Shown here: in pieces, positions 29,401-37,427 of the stretch
Position numbering within the stretch: position 1 is the stretch's first letter
How the letters are laid out: the number at the start of each line of letters is the position of its first letter
Assembly (NCBI RefSeq): GCF_000746085.1
Contig: NZ_JQKO01000001.1
Span: forward strand, 596,575 to 660,574
From: Methylocapsa aurea
GTDB taxonomy: Bacteria > Pseudomonadota > Alphaproteobacteria > Rhizobiales > Beijerinckiaceae
Length of the DNA stretch: 64,000 nucleotides
Direction: 5' to 3'
The notes under the pieces: model-generated
Databases searched by the model: none
What the model was told of the DNA's origin: nothing
Seen by the model: the letters and a program-made list of their open reading frames with translations, nothing else
Program-made: the position numbers and the translations under genes

Positions 29401-29658
29401 GAGGCAAGCGCTGGCGCCGAAGCGCTCGCGGCCAGCGGGCCAGGACCTCAAGCTCCGGACATTGAGCTTGCCGGCGGTGAAGAAAATGCGCCGCAAGGGA
29501 CGCCAGCCAAAGCCCAGGCGGAGACCGGCGCCTCCCAGGAAGACGGGGCGCCGTCTTTTTCCTTCGACTCATCCGAACCAGAGTCTTCGCAGCAGGAGCC
29601 GGCGCGGCCGAAGCGTTCCGGTTGGTGGCAGCGCGCGAAGGCGAGCTTCAGAGGATAG
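26476..29658 (+). CDS. rne: Ribonuclease E (RNase E/G family)
   Basis: 1060 residues from the ATG at 26476 (MANKMLIDASHPEETRVVVL); an extension upstream is not supported. The S1 RNA-binding domain starts GNIYLAKVTRVEPSLQAAF, is interrupted by about 195 residues rich in Glu/Asp/Arg (about 92-288), and resumes at IQEVIKRRQVLLVQVV and GNKGAALTTYLSLAGR. Asp 510 in ALVAIDVNSGRST is a metal ligand of the active site, and Cys 611/Cys 614 (CPHC) form the zinc link between subunits. The C-terminal 400 residues are acidic, Ala/Pro-rich and basic-patched, and serve as degradosome scaffold in the family. It cuts single-stranded RNA in mRNA decay and rRNA/tRNA maturation. Confidence 0.96.
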   Translation: MANKMLIDASHPEETRVVVLRGNRVEEFDFESASKKQLRGNIYLAKVTRVEPSLQAAFVDYGGNRHGFLAFSEIHPDYYQIPVVDRQALIDEEARAQRDEEDDESRAQRRSRRSRRGDRNGNGRRVEKRRDDETLSETFEGEALSQLDAGFEVEAVGSEPGRFDADEVNGSSPSEAATAESDDSDESFRENAPAPAAGEASDEPLFGFAEEGFAPTPEAENFAPEEDLRRESSDAFEDRASQDQASSDAAENRSPDHRHGDADDEGEDDEEQVEQLGGDAMEDVPARPHRYRKQYKIQEVIKRRQVLLVQVVKEERGNKGAALTTYLSLAGRYSVLMPNTARGGGISRKITDSTDRQRLKSIAQELEVPEGMGVILRTAGASRTKAEVKRDFEYLLRMWETVREITLQSTAPTLVYEEGSLIKRSIRDLFNKDIDEILVSGENGYREAKEFMRLLMPSHAKNVQPYRDPQPIFAKSGAEAQLDAMFSNQVTLRSGGYIVINQTEALVAIDVNSGRSTREHNIEDTALRTNLEAVDEIARQLRLRDLAGLIVLDLIDMEEGRNNRAVERRLKDALKNDRARIQVGRISHFGLLEMSRQRIRTGVLEGSTVICPHCAGAGMLRSTSSIALHVLRILEDALIKSASHDIIVKTRTIVALYILNQKRAHLHDLERRFGASVTVAADDSLTGATYYALERGEPAVGSIETPALAQGEPHRGAVQPATDRFFREADEEIEADLIGSEFAADANEDEDSRETVQDGGEVAARERGQDRAIERQDGDGESDADGRRKRRRRRRRGRGSDREGSGIAANAPQPPDDALEAIAMIGGLQHRVSGDAESLFEPALVEAPSASEDEAQIETVPAEIAPVEAQADAAEPIDEGQTAATPAAEAPAGEVQIAEIAEGESAAPAERRRPRRGGRASRAAAQPELSAEPASGATPELALEPEAAPKPARSRRAPRPRKSASTTAATEASAAEASAGAEALAASGPGPQAPDIELAGGEENAPQGTPAKAQAETGASQEDGAPSFSFDSSEPESSQQEPARPKRSGWWQRAKASFRG

Positions 29659-29667
29659 CCAGTAAGG

Positions 29668-29695
29668 AAATGGCCGGGCCTACGCCCGGCCATTT
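29668..29695 (+). terminator. Perfect 12-bp hairpin terminator after rne
   Basis: AAATGGCCGGGC at 29668-29679 pairs exactly with GCCCGGCCATTT at 29684-29695 around a four-base loop. It starts ten bases after the rne stop and lies between two convergent genes, so it can end both transcripts. The T tail is short. Confidence 0.8.
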
Positions 29696-29737
29696 CGTCC
29701 CCGCCGAATTGCAGCGGCGACAAGCCGGACTTGGGCG

Positions 29738-30223
29738 TTATCTTGCCGGGGTCTCTATCTTCGCCTTGAGCCCCTTCAAACCGGCGACGTACAGATCCGA
29801 GACGCTCTTTTCCGCCGCGGCGCCCGGGCCGATCGGTTTGAAAGCGCTCATCCAAAGGACGTTGACCTTAGTCTTGCCGATCGGCAAAACCTTAATCGTT
29901 GCCGCATAATGCTCAACCGGCAAGGGGGTCTCGACGCCCTTATAGCTGTAAGCGCGGCCGAGATTGTTCCGGTTGATTTCCTTTTCGACGAGTTTGCCGC
30001 CATCCTTCAAGATCACGGTTCTGATCCTGGCCTTTCCATCGCTTTCGACCTCGCAGGAGGCGACGGCCGGATGCCAATTCTGGATCCCGCAGAAGTCTCC
30101 GATCGCCGCCCATACCGCGTCGGCGGTGGCGTTGATCTCAATTCGATCCATGACTTTTTCCGCCAAGGCGCCGCTTGCGGAGCAAAGCAAGGCGAGCGCC
30201 GCCGCCAAAAATCCACGCATCAT
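29738..30223 (-). CDS. Exported SRPBCC-fold protein
   Basis: 161 residues from the ATG at 30223, which gives a clean signal peptide (MRGFLAAALALLCSASGALA); an ATG nine codons earlier is possible. The mature part starts MDRIEINATADAVWAAIGDF, characteristic of the polyketide cyclase/dehydrase group of START-like (SRPBCC) domains that bind hydrophobic ligands, followed by NWHPAVASCEVESDG. It probably lies in the periplasm. Ligand unknown. It is convergent with rne. Confidence 0.82.
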   Translation of the reverse strand: MMRGFLAAALALLCSASGALAEKVMDRIEINATADAVWAAIGDFCGIQNWHPAVASCEVESDGKARIRTVILKDGGKLVEKEINRNNLGRAYSYKGVETPLPVEHYAATIKVLPIGKTKVNVLWMSAFKPIGPGAAAEKSVSDLYVAGLKGLKAKIETPAR

Positions 30224-30425
30224 TGCACTCCGTTCCCGGCCGCCAGCCAAGACTTTGACCGATTGGGAGGTTGCGGCAATTTTTTACTGAAGGAAAGAGG
30301 GCTTGGAGCGGACGAAGGCTTCGCATCCAGGCAGCTTTTATGGCGCGCTCCTTCTCCAATAATGTTCCGCCTAAACATCAATTAATTTGTATAATTTGTT
30401 GATATACAGTCAGGAACTCCTGCTG

Positions 30426-31616
30426 TTACCGGAGCCAGGATTTCAACCGCCGCATCGCCTCAACAATATCCCCTTCCGGCCCGGCGAAAGAAAACCGCAC
30501 CGCCCCGCGGCCCCGGGTTCGGTCGAAGTCGAGGCCAGGAGTGGCCGCGACGCCGATCTCGTCGAGCATCTTGGCGCAGAAATGGCCGGAATCGTCGGTC
30601 AGACGCGAAACGTCGACATAAATATAAAAGGCGCCATCGACGGGATGGAAACCGCCAAGGCCCATGTCCGGCAATTCGTTGAGGAGAATAGCGCGATTGC
30701 GGGCATAGCCGGAAAGAACGCGCTGCAGATCCTCTTGCGCGTCGAAAACCGCCTCCGCGCCGATCTGGCTTAGAAGCCCGACGGAGACGGCGAGGTTCTG
30801 CTGCAGGCGCTCGACTGTGCGAACCATATGTCCGGGCAGAACGAGCCAGCCGATCCGCCAGCCGGTCATGCAAAAATATTTAGAAAAGGAATTGGCGACA
30901 ATGACCTCGGAGGAAAACTCCAGCGCCGTTCGCGCCGGTTGGCCATAGGTCAGGCCATGATAGACCTCGTCGGAAATGAAGGCGACGCCGAGCCGCTCGC
31001 AGGCCGCGCAAACATCTCGCAAGGCTTCGGCGCTCATCATGGTCCCACTCGGATTGGCCGGGCTCATCAGCAAAATGCCGTCGAGTCTCGTCTTCGCATG
31101 GACGGCCTCGATCATCGACGGGGTCACGACAAATCGGGTCGCCTCGCTCACCTCGATCGTCACCGTCTCGATCCCCAAGGCTTCGAGAATATTGCGATAG
31201 GCCGGATAGCCCGGCGCGGCGATCGCGACTCGCGCGCCGGCATCGAACAGGGAGAGGAAGGCCAGCAGGAAACCGCCGGACGACCCGTTCGTCACGACAA
31301 TGTGTTCGGGCGCCACCGCTAGGCCATAAGCGTCGCGGTAATGTCGCGCGATCCGCTCCCGCAAGCTGGGCCGGCCCAGCGCTTCGGTATAGCCGATGCG
31401 GCGGCCGTCGAGCGCCGCCATGGCGGCTTCTCGAACCGCGCGCGGCGGCGGCGAGCCGGGCTCTCCAATCTCCAGATGGATGATGTCCTGTCCTTGCGCC
31501 TCCCGCCGTCTGGCGTTCGCCAGGACATCCAGCGCCATGAAAGGGGCGACATTGGACCGCCGCGAGATTTGGACGCGTGACGATGACGGACCGCTCCGCG
31601 GCGCCGCTTCGGTCAT
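30426..31616 (-). CDS. Class I/II pyridoxal-phosphate aminotransferase
   Basis: 396 residues. DIIHLEIGEPGSPPPRAVRE is the aspartate aminotransferase-type start; ILLMSPANPSGTMMSAEALR binds the cofactor, and FISDEVYHGLTYGQ, VANSFSKYFCMTGWRIGWLV carry the tyrosine and the Schiff-base lysine (in SFSKYF). RGAVRFSFAG holds the substrate-carboxylate arginine. The family is fold type I, Ib subgroup; the amino donor and acceptor cannot be told from sequence. It is divergent from the DsbA-like gene. Confidence 0.92.
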   Translation of the reverse strand: MTEAAPRSGPSSSRVQISRRSNVAPFMALDVLANARRREAQGQDIIHLEIGEPGSPPPRAVREAAMAALDGRRIGYTEALGRPSLRERIARHYRDAYGLAVAPEHIVVTNGSSGGFLLAFLSLFDAGARVAIAAPGYPAYRNILEALGIETVTIEVSEATRFVVTPSMIEAVHAKTRLDGILLMSPANPSGTMMSAEALRDVCAACERLGVAFISDEVYHGLTYGQPARTALEFSSEVIVANSFSKYFCMTGWRIGWLVLPGHMVRTVERLQQNLAVSVGLLSQIGAEAVFDAQEDLQRVLSGYARNRAILLNELPDMGLGGFHPVDGAFYIYVDVSRLTDDSGHFCAKMLDEIGVAATPGLDFDRTRGRGAVRFSFAGPEGDIVEAMRRLKSWLR

Positions 31617-31824
31617 AGCGTCAGTCCTTTTGGCGTTGGCTCTGCGCGGGCGACCCTACCAGCGCCAGAATTGCAGGCGCCGCCTTCACCGCGTGAAACC
31701 TGCGCGAAGTCCATTTCGACCATCCTTAAAAACATCCCTTTGATCGCCTTTAAGTCGCGCTCCCGACGTTTCCATAAAGTCGGCGGCGTTCTATGATGAC
31801 GATCATGACTCAGGAGAAAAATGA

Positions 31825-32622
31825 ATGATCGAGCGAAGAAGTCCCGCCCTTAACCAATTTCGTCGCGCCCGCGCGTCGATTTTGGCCTTCGCCCTGCTGG
31901 CTGTCGCCTTTTCTCCAGCCCGCGCGGAGGGGTTTTCGCCGGGACAGAAAGCCGAGATAGAGTCGATAATCAAGAATTTCCTGCTGGAAAAGCCGGAAAT
32001 TCTGCGCGACGCCGCCGCTGAACTCGATGCGCGCGAAAAAATCGCCGAAGCCAAGGCGCGTGAAAAAATCGTCGGCGATCCGTCGGGTCCGCTTTATAGC
32101 GCCGGCAATCCGGTCGTGATTGGCAATCCGGACGGCAAGATCACCTTGATCGAATTCTATGATTATAATTGCGGCTATTGCAAACGAGCCCTCGGCGATC
32201 TCGCGCGGCTCATGAAGGACAATCCCGATCTAAAAGTGATCTTGCGCGATCTTCCTATTCTTTCGCCGGGCTCGATCGAAGCGGCGCGGATCGCCAACGC
32301 CGCCAGCAATCAATTCAAGGGCGCCAAATTTTGGGAGTTTCACCAGAAGCTTCTCAGCAGCCGCGGCCAGGTCGGCAAGACGGAAGCGCTCGCCGCCGCC
32401 AAGGAGCTCGGCGCCGACATGGACAAGCTCGGCAAGGACGCCGCGGCGGCTTCGATCACGGCCGACATCGAGCAATCCGAGCAAATCGCCAAATCGCTGG
32501 CGGTGACAGGAACGCCCTCCTACGTGATCGGCTTGGATGTGGTCGTCGGCGCCGTCGGCTACGATGATTTGCAGGCCAAAATCGTCAATGTCAGAAAATG
32601 CGGCAAAGCCATTTGTTCGTAA
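31825..32622 (+). CDS. Periplasmic DsbA/Com1-like thiol-disulfide oxidoreductase
   Basis: 265 residues with an N-terminal signal sequence (SILAFALLAVAFSPARAEG). A helical N-terminal extension (FSPGQKAEIESIIKNFLLEK) precedes the thioredoxin-fold domain, as in ScsC/Com1-like proteins where it mediates oligomer formation. The active site is Cys116-Gly-Tyr-Cys119 in DYNCGYCKRAL. The cis-proline motif is VTGTPSYVIG. It would oxidise or isomerise disulfides in the periplasm. No dsbB or dsbD gene is next to it. Confidence 0.92.
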   Translation: MIERRSPALNQFRRARASILAFALLAVAFSPARAEGFSPGQKAEIESIIKNFLLEKPEILRDAAAELDAREKIAEAKAREKIVGDPSGPLYSAGNPVVIGNPDGKITLIEFYDYNCGYCKRALGDLARLMKDNPDLKVILRDLPILSPGSIEAARIANAASNQFKGAKFWEFHQKLLSSRGQVGKTEALAAAKELGADMDKLGKDAAAASITADIEQSEQIAKSLAVTGTPSYVIGLDVVVGAVGYDDLQAKIVNVRKCGKAICS

Positions 32623-32736
32623 GGCGCGTCAGCCGGGCCGGCGCTTCGCCGGACCGGCTTCCCAACCGCCAGGGCCTAAGCGAGATTGGCCATCTGATTC
32701 GAAGGCAGGCTCGTCAGTTAGGCTGGCGGGGCGCCA

Positions 32737-32815
32737 TGGCAGGAGAGGAGGGACTCGAACCCCCAACCCCCGGTTTTGGAGACCGGTGCTCTAACCAAAT
32801 TGAGCTACACTCCTA
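32737..32815 (-). tRNA. trnW: tRNA-Trp (anticodon CCA), CCA encoded
   Basis: On the minus strand a cloverleaf can be folded. The acceptor 5' strand AGGAGTG pairs with CTCTCCT at the 3' end apart from one T-T position, the D arm is GCTC...GAGC, the anticodon arm CCGGT-CTCCAAA-ACCGG gives CCA, and the T arm is GGGGG-TTCGAGT-CCCTC-like. The 3' CCA is encoded (32737-32739). Confidence 0.96.
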
Positions 32816-33053
32816 CATGCGGGGCGACATTAGCTTGAAGGCCCCGGTCTAATCAAGCGCGCGCGTCGAAAACCTGCAGATTCCGTTGCGGTTTTGCTTC
32901 CTAGCCCCAGAGCCGCCCCTTCGAACCCCCCTCTTTCTCCACCGATGAAACCCGCCTGCGCCATTGCACGATCATTGCATGGCGCAATGGGCGCGACATC
33001 GCGGCGAGCAAACCGCCCCCGATGGCGAGCCCTCCGCAGCGGAGACAAGGGAC

Positions 33054-33299
33054 ATGTTGCCAACCATCATTCTGGTCGACGGGGCGCCGCGATGCGTCAT
33101 CCGTCCAACCGACAAGAAGGATCTCGATCGCTTCGTCCGGAACGCGAAGAAATATCTTCTTGCCGGAAACGAAGAAGGAAAAGTCACGCATCGGCCGGCC
33201 GATGACGACGAATCCGCCAAATGGAGGGAGGGATTCGCCCTCCATAAGGCCTGGGGCGGCGCCGACGACACCTTTATCGGGATTCCTCTGTTCGGCTGA
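33054..33299 (+). CDS. Small hypothetical protein
   Basis: 81 residues from the ATG at 33054, preceded by GGAGACAAGGGA. It is soluble and begins MLPTIILVDGAPRCVIRP, with a basic stretch (KKDLDRFVRNAKKYLL) and an acidic centre. No known motif is seen. An in-frame upstream ATG would add 30 residues but has no better start signal. It lies 31 bases before the next small gene and may be in one operon with it and the DUF5131 gene. Confidence 0.6.
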   Translation: MLPTIILVDGAPRCVIRPTDKKDLDRFVRNAKKYLLAGNEEGKVTHRPADDDESAKWREGFALHKAWGGADDTFIGIPLFG

Positions 33300-33329
33300 C
33301 CCGAATCCGACCTAAACGAAAGCTAGAAC

Positions 33330-33716
33330 ATGACCGATGCAGCGACCAAGTCCGGCCAGGACGAAGACCGCCTCATAGCCGAGGCGCGCGCCAATTTCCC
33401 CAGTTTCTTCCGCTGGGTTGGCATTCTAAACGACATGATCGCGAAAGAAATCGGACCGAAGTTTGGGCTTGCGGCGAGCGCTCCCGAGGTCAGCGTCGCC
33501 GACGGAAAGGTCAGTTGGACGCTCGAAGCCTCGCGGCCCGGCAAGCCGGTCCTGAGCATCCCCTTTTCGATCAGCGGCGATCGCATCAGCTTCGCCCACG
33601 CCAAATTCGAGTTCGCCAACGCGGCGACAGGGCAGAAAAGCGCGACATTCGCGGCGGAAGCCTCCGACGACGCGAACCGCATCCTGTCCGATCTCGTCCA
33701 AGATTATATAGGCTAA
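33330..33716 (+). CDS. Hypothetical protein
   Basis: 128 residues, no signal peptide or membrane helix. The N-terminal half is helical (LIAEARANFPSFFRWVGIL), the C-terminal half looks like a beta sheet (KVSWTLEASRPGKPVLSIPF) followed by an acidic helix. It stands between a small unknown gene and the DUF5131 gene, with a four-base gap to the latter, so the three were probably transcribed together. No family is recognised. Confidence 0.6.
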   Translation: MTDAATKSGQDEDRLIAEARANFPSFFRWVGILNDMIAKEIGPKFGLAASAPEVSVADGKVSWTLEASRPGKPVLSIPFSISGDRISFAHAKFEFANAATGQKSATFAAEASDDANRILSDLVQDYIG

Positions 33717-33720
33717 GGCC

Positions 33721-34641
33721 ATGCATCTGGATGTCGCGATCGCATGGACCGATGCGACATGGGATCCGCTCGCGGGATGCACGCGCAAAAGCGCCGCCTG
33801 TCGGCATTGTTACGCCGAAGCCATGACCGCCGCGGCGTCGCAAGCGGGCATGTGGGGGCATGGGTTCGCCGAGCTTGGCCCGGCCGGTCCGGCCTGGACC
33901 GGCAAGATCGAACTCTTGGAAGACCGCCTCGCCCTGCCCCTTGGCTGGGACAGGCCGAGCCGGATCTTCGTCAATGCTGGCTCGGATCTCTTCCACGAAT
34001 CGCTGCCAAACGCCGCGATCGACCGCGTCTTCGCGGTCATGGCCCTGGCGCCGCATCTCACCTTTCAGGTCCTCACAAAGCGGCCCAAGACGATGCTGGC
34101 CTATCTCTTGGACTCCGAGGCGCTTTCCCGCATCGAACGTGCGATGGGCGAGATCGCGACCGATCCGAACCTGACAAAAATCGACTCTTGGCCGCTACCA
34201 AATGTCTGGCTCGGGGTCACCGCCGAAAATCAAAAGGAGGCGGATCGCCGCATTCCGCTATTGCTGCAGACGCCCGCGGCCGTGCGATGGATCGCCGCCG
34301 AGCCCTTGTTGGAGCAATTGGACCTCAAGGTCGGGACCTGGCTCAAGGAGGGTCCGAACGCTCCCGGCCCTAAGCTCGACTGGATCGTGGCGGGCGGTGA
34401 AATCGGCGCCGAGGCGCTTCCCTGCCAGCCGAACTGGGCGAGATCGCTGCGCGACCAATGCGCCGAAAGCGGCGCGGCGTTTTTCTGGCATCAATGGGGC
34501 GAGCACGTCCCCTGCGCCGGAGTCGAAGCGGATCCTGCGCCGGAGCCGGTGAAAATGACCTTCAGCCGCGTCGGCGCGGCGCCCTCGCCTCGCCTGCTCG
34601 ACGGCGCCCTCCATCAGGCGTTTCCGTTCGCTCGGAGCTAA
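33721..34641 (+). CDS. DUF5131 (phage Gp37/Gp68-like) protein
   Basis: 306 residues. It opens with AIAWTDATWDPLAGCTRKSA, then CRHCYAE, giving the W-x-P-x-x-G-C-x(6)-C-x-x-C-Y-A pattern of the phage Gp37/Gp68 (DUF5131) family. Three closely spaced cysteines followed by Tyr-Ala suggest an iron-sulfur cluster site related to the radical-SAM or spore photoproduct lyase fold (inference). The middle has FQVLTKRPKTML and NVWLGVTAENQKEADRRIP, also family hallmarks. No biochemical role is established that I can name. It appears here without other phage genes. Confidence 0.85.
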   Translation: MHLDVAIAWTDATWDPLAGCTRKSAACRHCYAEAMTAAASQAGMWGHGFAELGPAGPAWTGKIELLEDRLALPLGWDRPSRIFVNAGSDLFHESLPNAAIDRVFAVMALAPHLTFQVLTKRPKTMLAYLLDSEALSRIERAMGEIATDPNLTKIDSWPLPNVWLGVTAENQKEADRRIPLLLQTPAAVRWIAAEPLLEQLDLKVGTWLKEGPNAPGPKLDWIVAGGEIGAEALPCQPNWARSLRDQCAESGAAFFWHQWGEHVPCAGVEADPAPEPVKMTFSRVGAAPSPRLLDGALHQAFPFARS

Positions 34642-34644
34642 TCA

Positions 34645-34881
34645 TCAATCGATCAGCCCGCGCTCGCGCGCGGCGGCCTCGGCGAAGGCGCGCGCGTTCC
34701 CGGTAAAGCTCGCGCCGTCATTGGCGGTGGCGTTGTTCCCGATCGTGACCCCATCGCCGAGCGCGCGGCGGCCATCCTCCGCAACGATGAAAAAAGCGTA
34801 GCGATGCGCCTCCAGGCAATGCCGGACCAGAATGGTTTCCTCATCCGCCTGCTCTACCGAAAATTCAGACTCACTTTCCAT
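34645..34881 (-). CDS. Small hypothetical protein
   Basis: 78 residues, acidic, convergent with the DUF5131 gene, which it nearly touches (three bases apart). It begins MESESEFSVEQADEETILVR and contains HCLEAHRYAFFIVAEDGRRAL. No motif, signal peptide or membrane helix is seen. It may be translated with the phosphoribosyltransferase-like gene upstream on the same strand. Coding status is moderately likely. Confidence 0.5.
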   Translation of the reverse strand: MESESEFSVEQADEETILVRHCLEAHRYAFFIVAEDGRRALGDGVTIGNNATANDGASFTGNARAFAEAAARERGLID

Positions 34882-34955
34882 TATGCCTCACCTTACTGCT
34901 GAACAACGAGCTCTACCATTTCCCCGCGTGGCGGAAGGCCGTCGCCATCATCCGC

Positions 34956-35615
34956 TCAAGTCGCATCCGCGAATTTGTCCTCGAGCCAAATTTCCTGCCG
35001 GGCGAACGGCTTAATATTGAAATCATGGGTGACATGGCCACAGGCCAGCGCCCCCAGAACGACGGCGCCTTCAGCCTCGAGACGCTCGCGCGCGGCGAGA
35101 AGCGTTGTCCCGGTCGAGATAATATCGTCGATCAGCACGACCGCCTGCCCGCGCACCGGAAAATCGCAGGTCATCATGGCGGCGATCGCCTCGCGTTGGC
35201 TGGCCTCGGCATCCTGCACGAGAGGCGGCGGCGGCTTCGTCCAGAACAGCGCATCGACCAGCGACCATTTGAGTTCAGTCGGCGCCAGAGCCTCATTTGC
35301 CATCACCCAAGAGCGAAACTGCGTCGCATCGATCAGCGCGTCATCGGAGGGCATCGGGACCAGCAGCGGGCTCGACCAGGATGCTTCTTCCGCGATCCTA
35401 TTGGCGATGAATTTGCCGTAGGCGCGGCGCGCCAGACCAATATTGCTTGCGCGAACGCCGACCTTGTCGCGTTGCGTGTGAATCTGAAAAGGCTGCTCGA
35501 ACTCCCCGGAGCGCACTGCGCGGCAAAAATGATAGGCGTCCCAATAATCTTGCGTGCGGGCAAGGGATTGATGCGCCGCATCTGAATAATAGCCGCACAT
35601 AAACAAGATTTTCAT
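34956..35615 (-). CDS. Phosphoribosyltransferase-domain protein
   Basis: 219 residues from the ATG at 35615 (MKILFMCGYYSDAAHQSLAR), preferred over one 16 codons earlier because the protein starts with a beta strand there. The PRPP-binding loop is GQAVVLIDDIISTGTTLLAA, as in type I phosphoribosyltransferases and ComF-like proteins. The N-terminal half does not match a known nucleobase enzyme; PLLVPMPSDDALIDATQ may be part of the substrate side. It could be a ComF-like or an orphan PRTase; no ribonucleotide salvage gene is near. Confidence 0.72.
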   Translation of the reverse strand: MKILFMCGYYSDAAHQSLARTQDYWDAYHFCRAVRSGEFEQPFQIHTQRDKVGVRASNIGLARRAYGKFIANRIAEEASWSSPLLVPMPSDDALIDATQFRSWVMANEALAPTELKWSLVDALFWTKPPPPLVQDAEASQREAIAAMMTCDFPVRGQAVVLIDDIISTGTTLLAARERLEAEGAVVLGALACGHVTHDFNIKPFARQEIWLEDKFADAT

Positions 35616-35939
35616 CGCTTCGAATCCCCATGAGGATGTCTCGAGCGTTTCACTTCGGATCATGGAGCCGCGAGCCCCCGCAATCGGATCGCGAAGAAAG
35701 GCGCTTGGCTTGAATGCCTTGGCCTGATGCTTGGAGGAGAGATCGCCACGTTTTTGCAGAGCCGCGTCCCGTCGGCGACATTTGCCGCCGGCATGGTCTA
35801 GGGTCCGATTTCATCGAGCAAGAACCATACCGGGGCCAGGGAGCGAAGCCCTGTCAATGCCGGCGAGAGACTGGCGGGCAAACGAACAAATGCATTATAA
35901 AGCAAGCCATTCCGGCCCCTTTCCTCCCCATAGGGAGCG
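35616..35939. other. Divergent intergenic region, no gene seen
   Basis: The phosphoribosyltransferase-like gene reads left and the FAD-linked oxidase gene reads right. I see no gene or strong repeat, only short open frames without a start signal. A TAGGGAG site just upstream of 35940 serves the TTG start of the oxidase. Promoters for both genes probably lie here. Confidence 0.4.
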
Positions 35940-37385
35940 TTGAAACCCGACGTGGAAAAAGCAGCATCGCGGCCCTGCTCGACCGCCGATCTCATCGACC
36001 GGCTGAAGAGGATCGTCGGCGCGAATAACGTCCTCGACGACGCTTCCGGCATGGAGGGCTTCTTGCGCGAGCCGCGCGATCTCTTCAAAGGCAAGGCGGT
36101 CTGCGTGGCGCGGCCGGGCTCGACGCGGGAAGTCGCGGCCGTGCTGGCGCTGTGCAGCGAAACCGCGACGCCGGTCACGCCGCAGGGCGGCAACACCGGC
36201 CTTGTCGGCGGCCAAATTCCCGCCGCGGGCGGCGAGGCGATCGTCCTATGGCTCGGCCGGATGCAGGCCTTGCGTGAGATCGATCCGGCCTCCAACACGA
36301 TGACCGTCGAAGCCGGCATGACCTTGGCCCGCGCGCAGGCGGAAGCCGACCGCGCCGGGCGCCTCTTTCCGCTTTCGCTCGCCTCGCAAGGCTCCTGCAC
36401 CATTGGCGGCAATCTTGCCGCCAATGCCGGCGGAACTGGGGTGCTCGCCTATGGCGCCGCGCGCGATCTCGTGAATGGGCTAGAGGTGGTGCTGGCCGAC
36501 GGCCGGATTTTGTCCGATCTGTCGAAGCTCAAGAAAGACAACACCGGCTATGATCTCAAACATCTGTTCATCGGCTCGGAAGGGACGCTCGGGATCATCA
36601 CAGCCGCCGTGTTGAAACTCTTTCCAAAGCCGCGCGCGATCGAGACGGCTTTCATCGGCCTCGCCTCTCCCGCAAAGGCTTTGGCTCTGCTCGGCCTCGC
36701 CAGGGATTTTGTCGGAAACGAGGTCACGGCCTTCGAGCTTGTCCCGCGCATAGGCCTCGAGTTCGTTTTGAAACATGCAGCCGGCGCGCGAAACCCGCTC
36801 TCGGCCCCACACGCATGGCATGTGCTGCTCGAACTCAGTTCGCAGAGCGAAGAAGGTCTCGCCGGGCGCCTGCTCGCGCTCTTGGAATCCGCCGCCGAAT
36901 CGGGCGTCATCGAGGATGCCGTTGTCGCGGCCTCGCTCGATCAGCGCCAAGCCTTCTGGACGCTGCGCGAACTCCTGTCGGAAGTGCAGCGCTTTGAGGG
37001 CGGCTCGATCAAACATGACGTCAGCGTCCCCATCGCAGATGTCCCTGTCTTTCTCGAAGAGATCGAGCGCGCGGTGAGCGCGGCCATGCCGGGCGCGCGG
37101 ATGGTGGCTTTCGGCCATCTCGGCGATGGCAATATTCACTGCAACGTGTCGCAGCCGATCGGCGCCGACAGAGGCGCGTTTCTAGCGCGCTGGGACGAGA
37201 TCAATGCGATTGTCCACGCTATCGTCGCGGCGCATCGGGGGTCGATTTCGGCCGAGCATGGCATTGGCCAGTTGAAGCGCGATCTCCTGCCGCAAGTGAA
37301 GGATAAGGTCGCGATGGAGTTGATGCGCGCGATCAAGCACACGATCGACCCAAAAGGAATCCTTAACCCCGGCAAGGTCCTCTGA
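35940..37385 (+). CDS. FAD-linked 2-hydroxyacid dehydrogenase (GlcD/D2HGDH type)
   Basis: 481 residues, TTG start with TAGGGAG eight bases ahead. The FAD-binding PCMH domain has ARPGSTREVAAVLALC, TPQGGNTGLVGGQIP and SCTIGGNLAANAGGTGVLAYG, and GSEGTLGIITAAVLKLFP. The C-terminal domain ends with HGIGQLKRDLLPQVKDKVAMEL and DPKGILNPGKVL; AFGHLGDGNIHCNV holds the metal-binding histidines. Such flavoenzymes oxidise D-2-hydroxyglutarate, D-lactate or glycolate and pass electrons to the electron-transfer chain. The substrate cannot be fixed from sequence. Confidence 0.93.
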   Translation: MKPDVEKAASRPCSTADLIDRLKRIVGANNVLDDASGMEGFLREPRDLFKGKAVCVARPGSTREVAAVLALCSETATPVTPQGGNTGLVGGQIPAAGGEAIVLWLGRMQALREIDPASNTMTVEAGMTLARAQAEADRAGRLFPLSLASQGSCTIGGNLAANAGGTGVLAYGAARDLVNGLEVVLADGRILSDLSKLKKDNTGYDLKHLFIGSEGTLGIITAAVLKLFPKPRAIETAFIGLASPAKALALLGLARDFVGNEVTAFELVPRIGLEFVLKHAAGARNPLSAPHAWHVLLELSSQSEEGLAGRLLALLESAAESGVIEDAVVAASLDQRQAFWTLRELLSEVQRFEGGSIKHDVSVPIADVPVFLEEIERAVSAAMPGARMVAFGHLGDGNIHCNVSQPIGADRGAFLARWDEINAIVHAIVAAHRGSISAEHGIGQLKRDLLPQVKDKVAMELMRAIKHTIDPKGILNPGKVL

Positions 37386-37427
37386 TCCTCCACCGTGCGC
37401 CGCATATTTAACATGAAAGGCCAGTCC

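Noticed and set aside
32740..35939. tRNA-Trp-linked genomic island
   Set aside because: The unusual genes lie on the 5' side of the tRNA, there is no integrase and no repeated tRNA end, so site-specific insertion is not supported.
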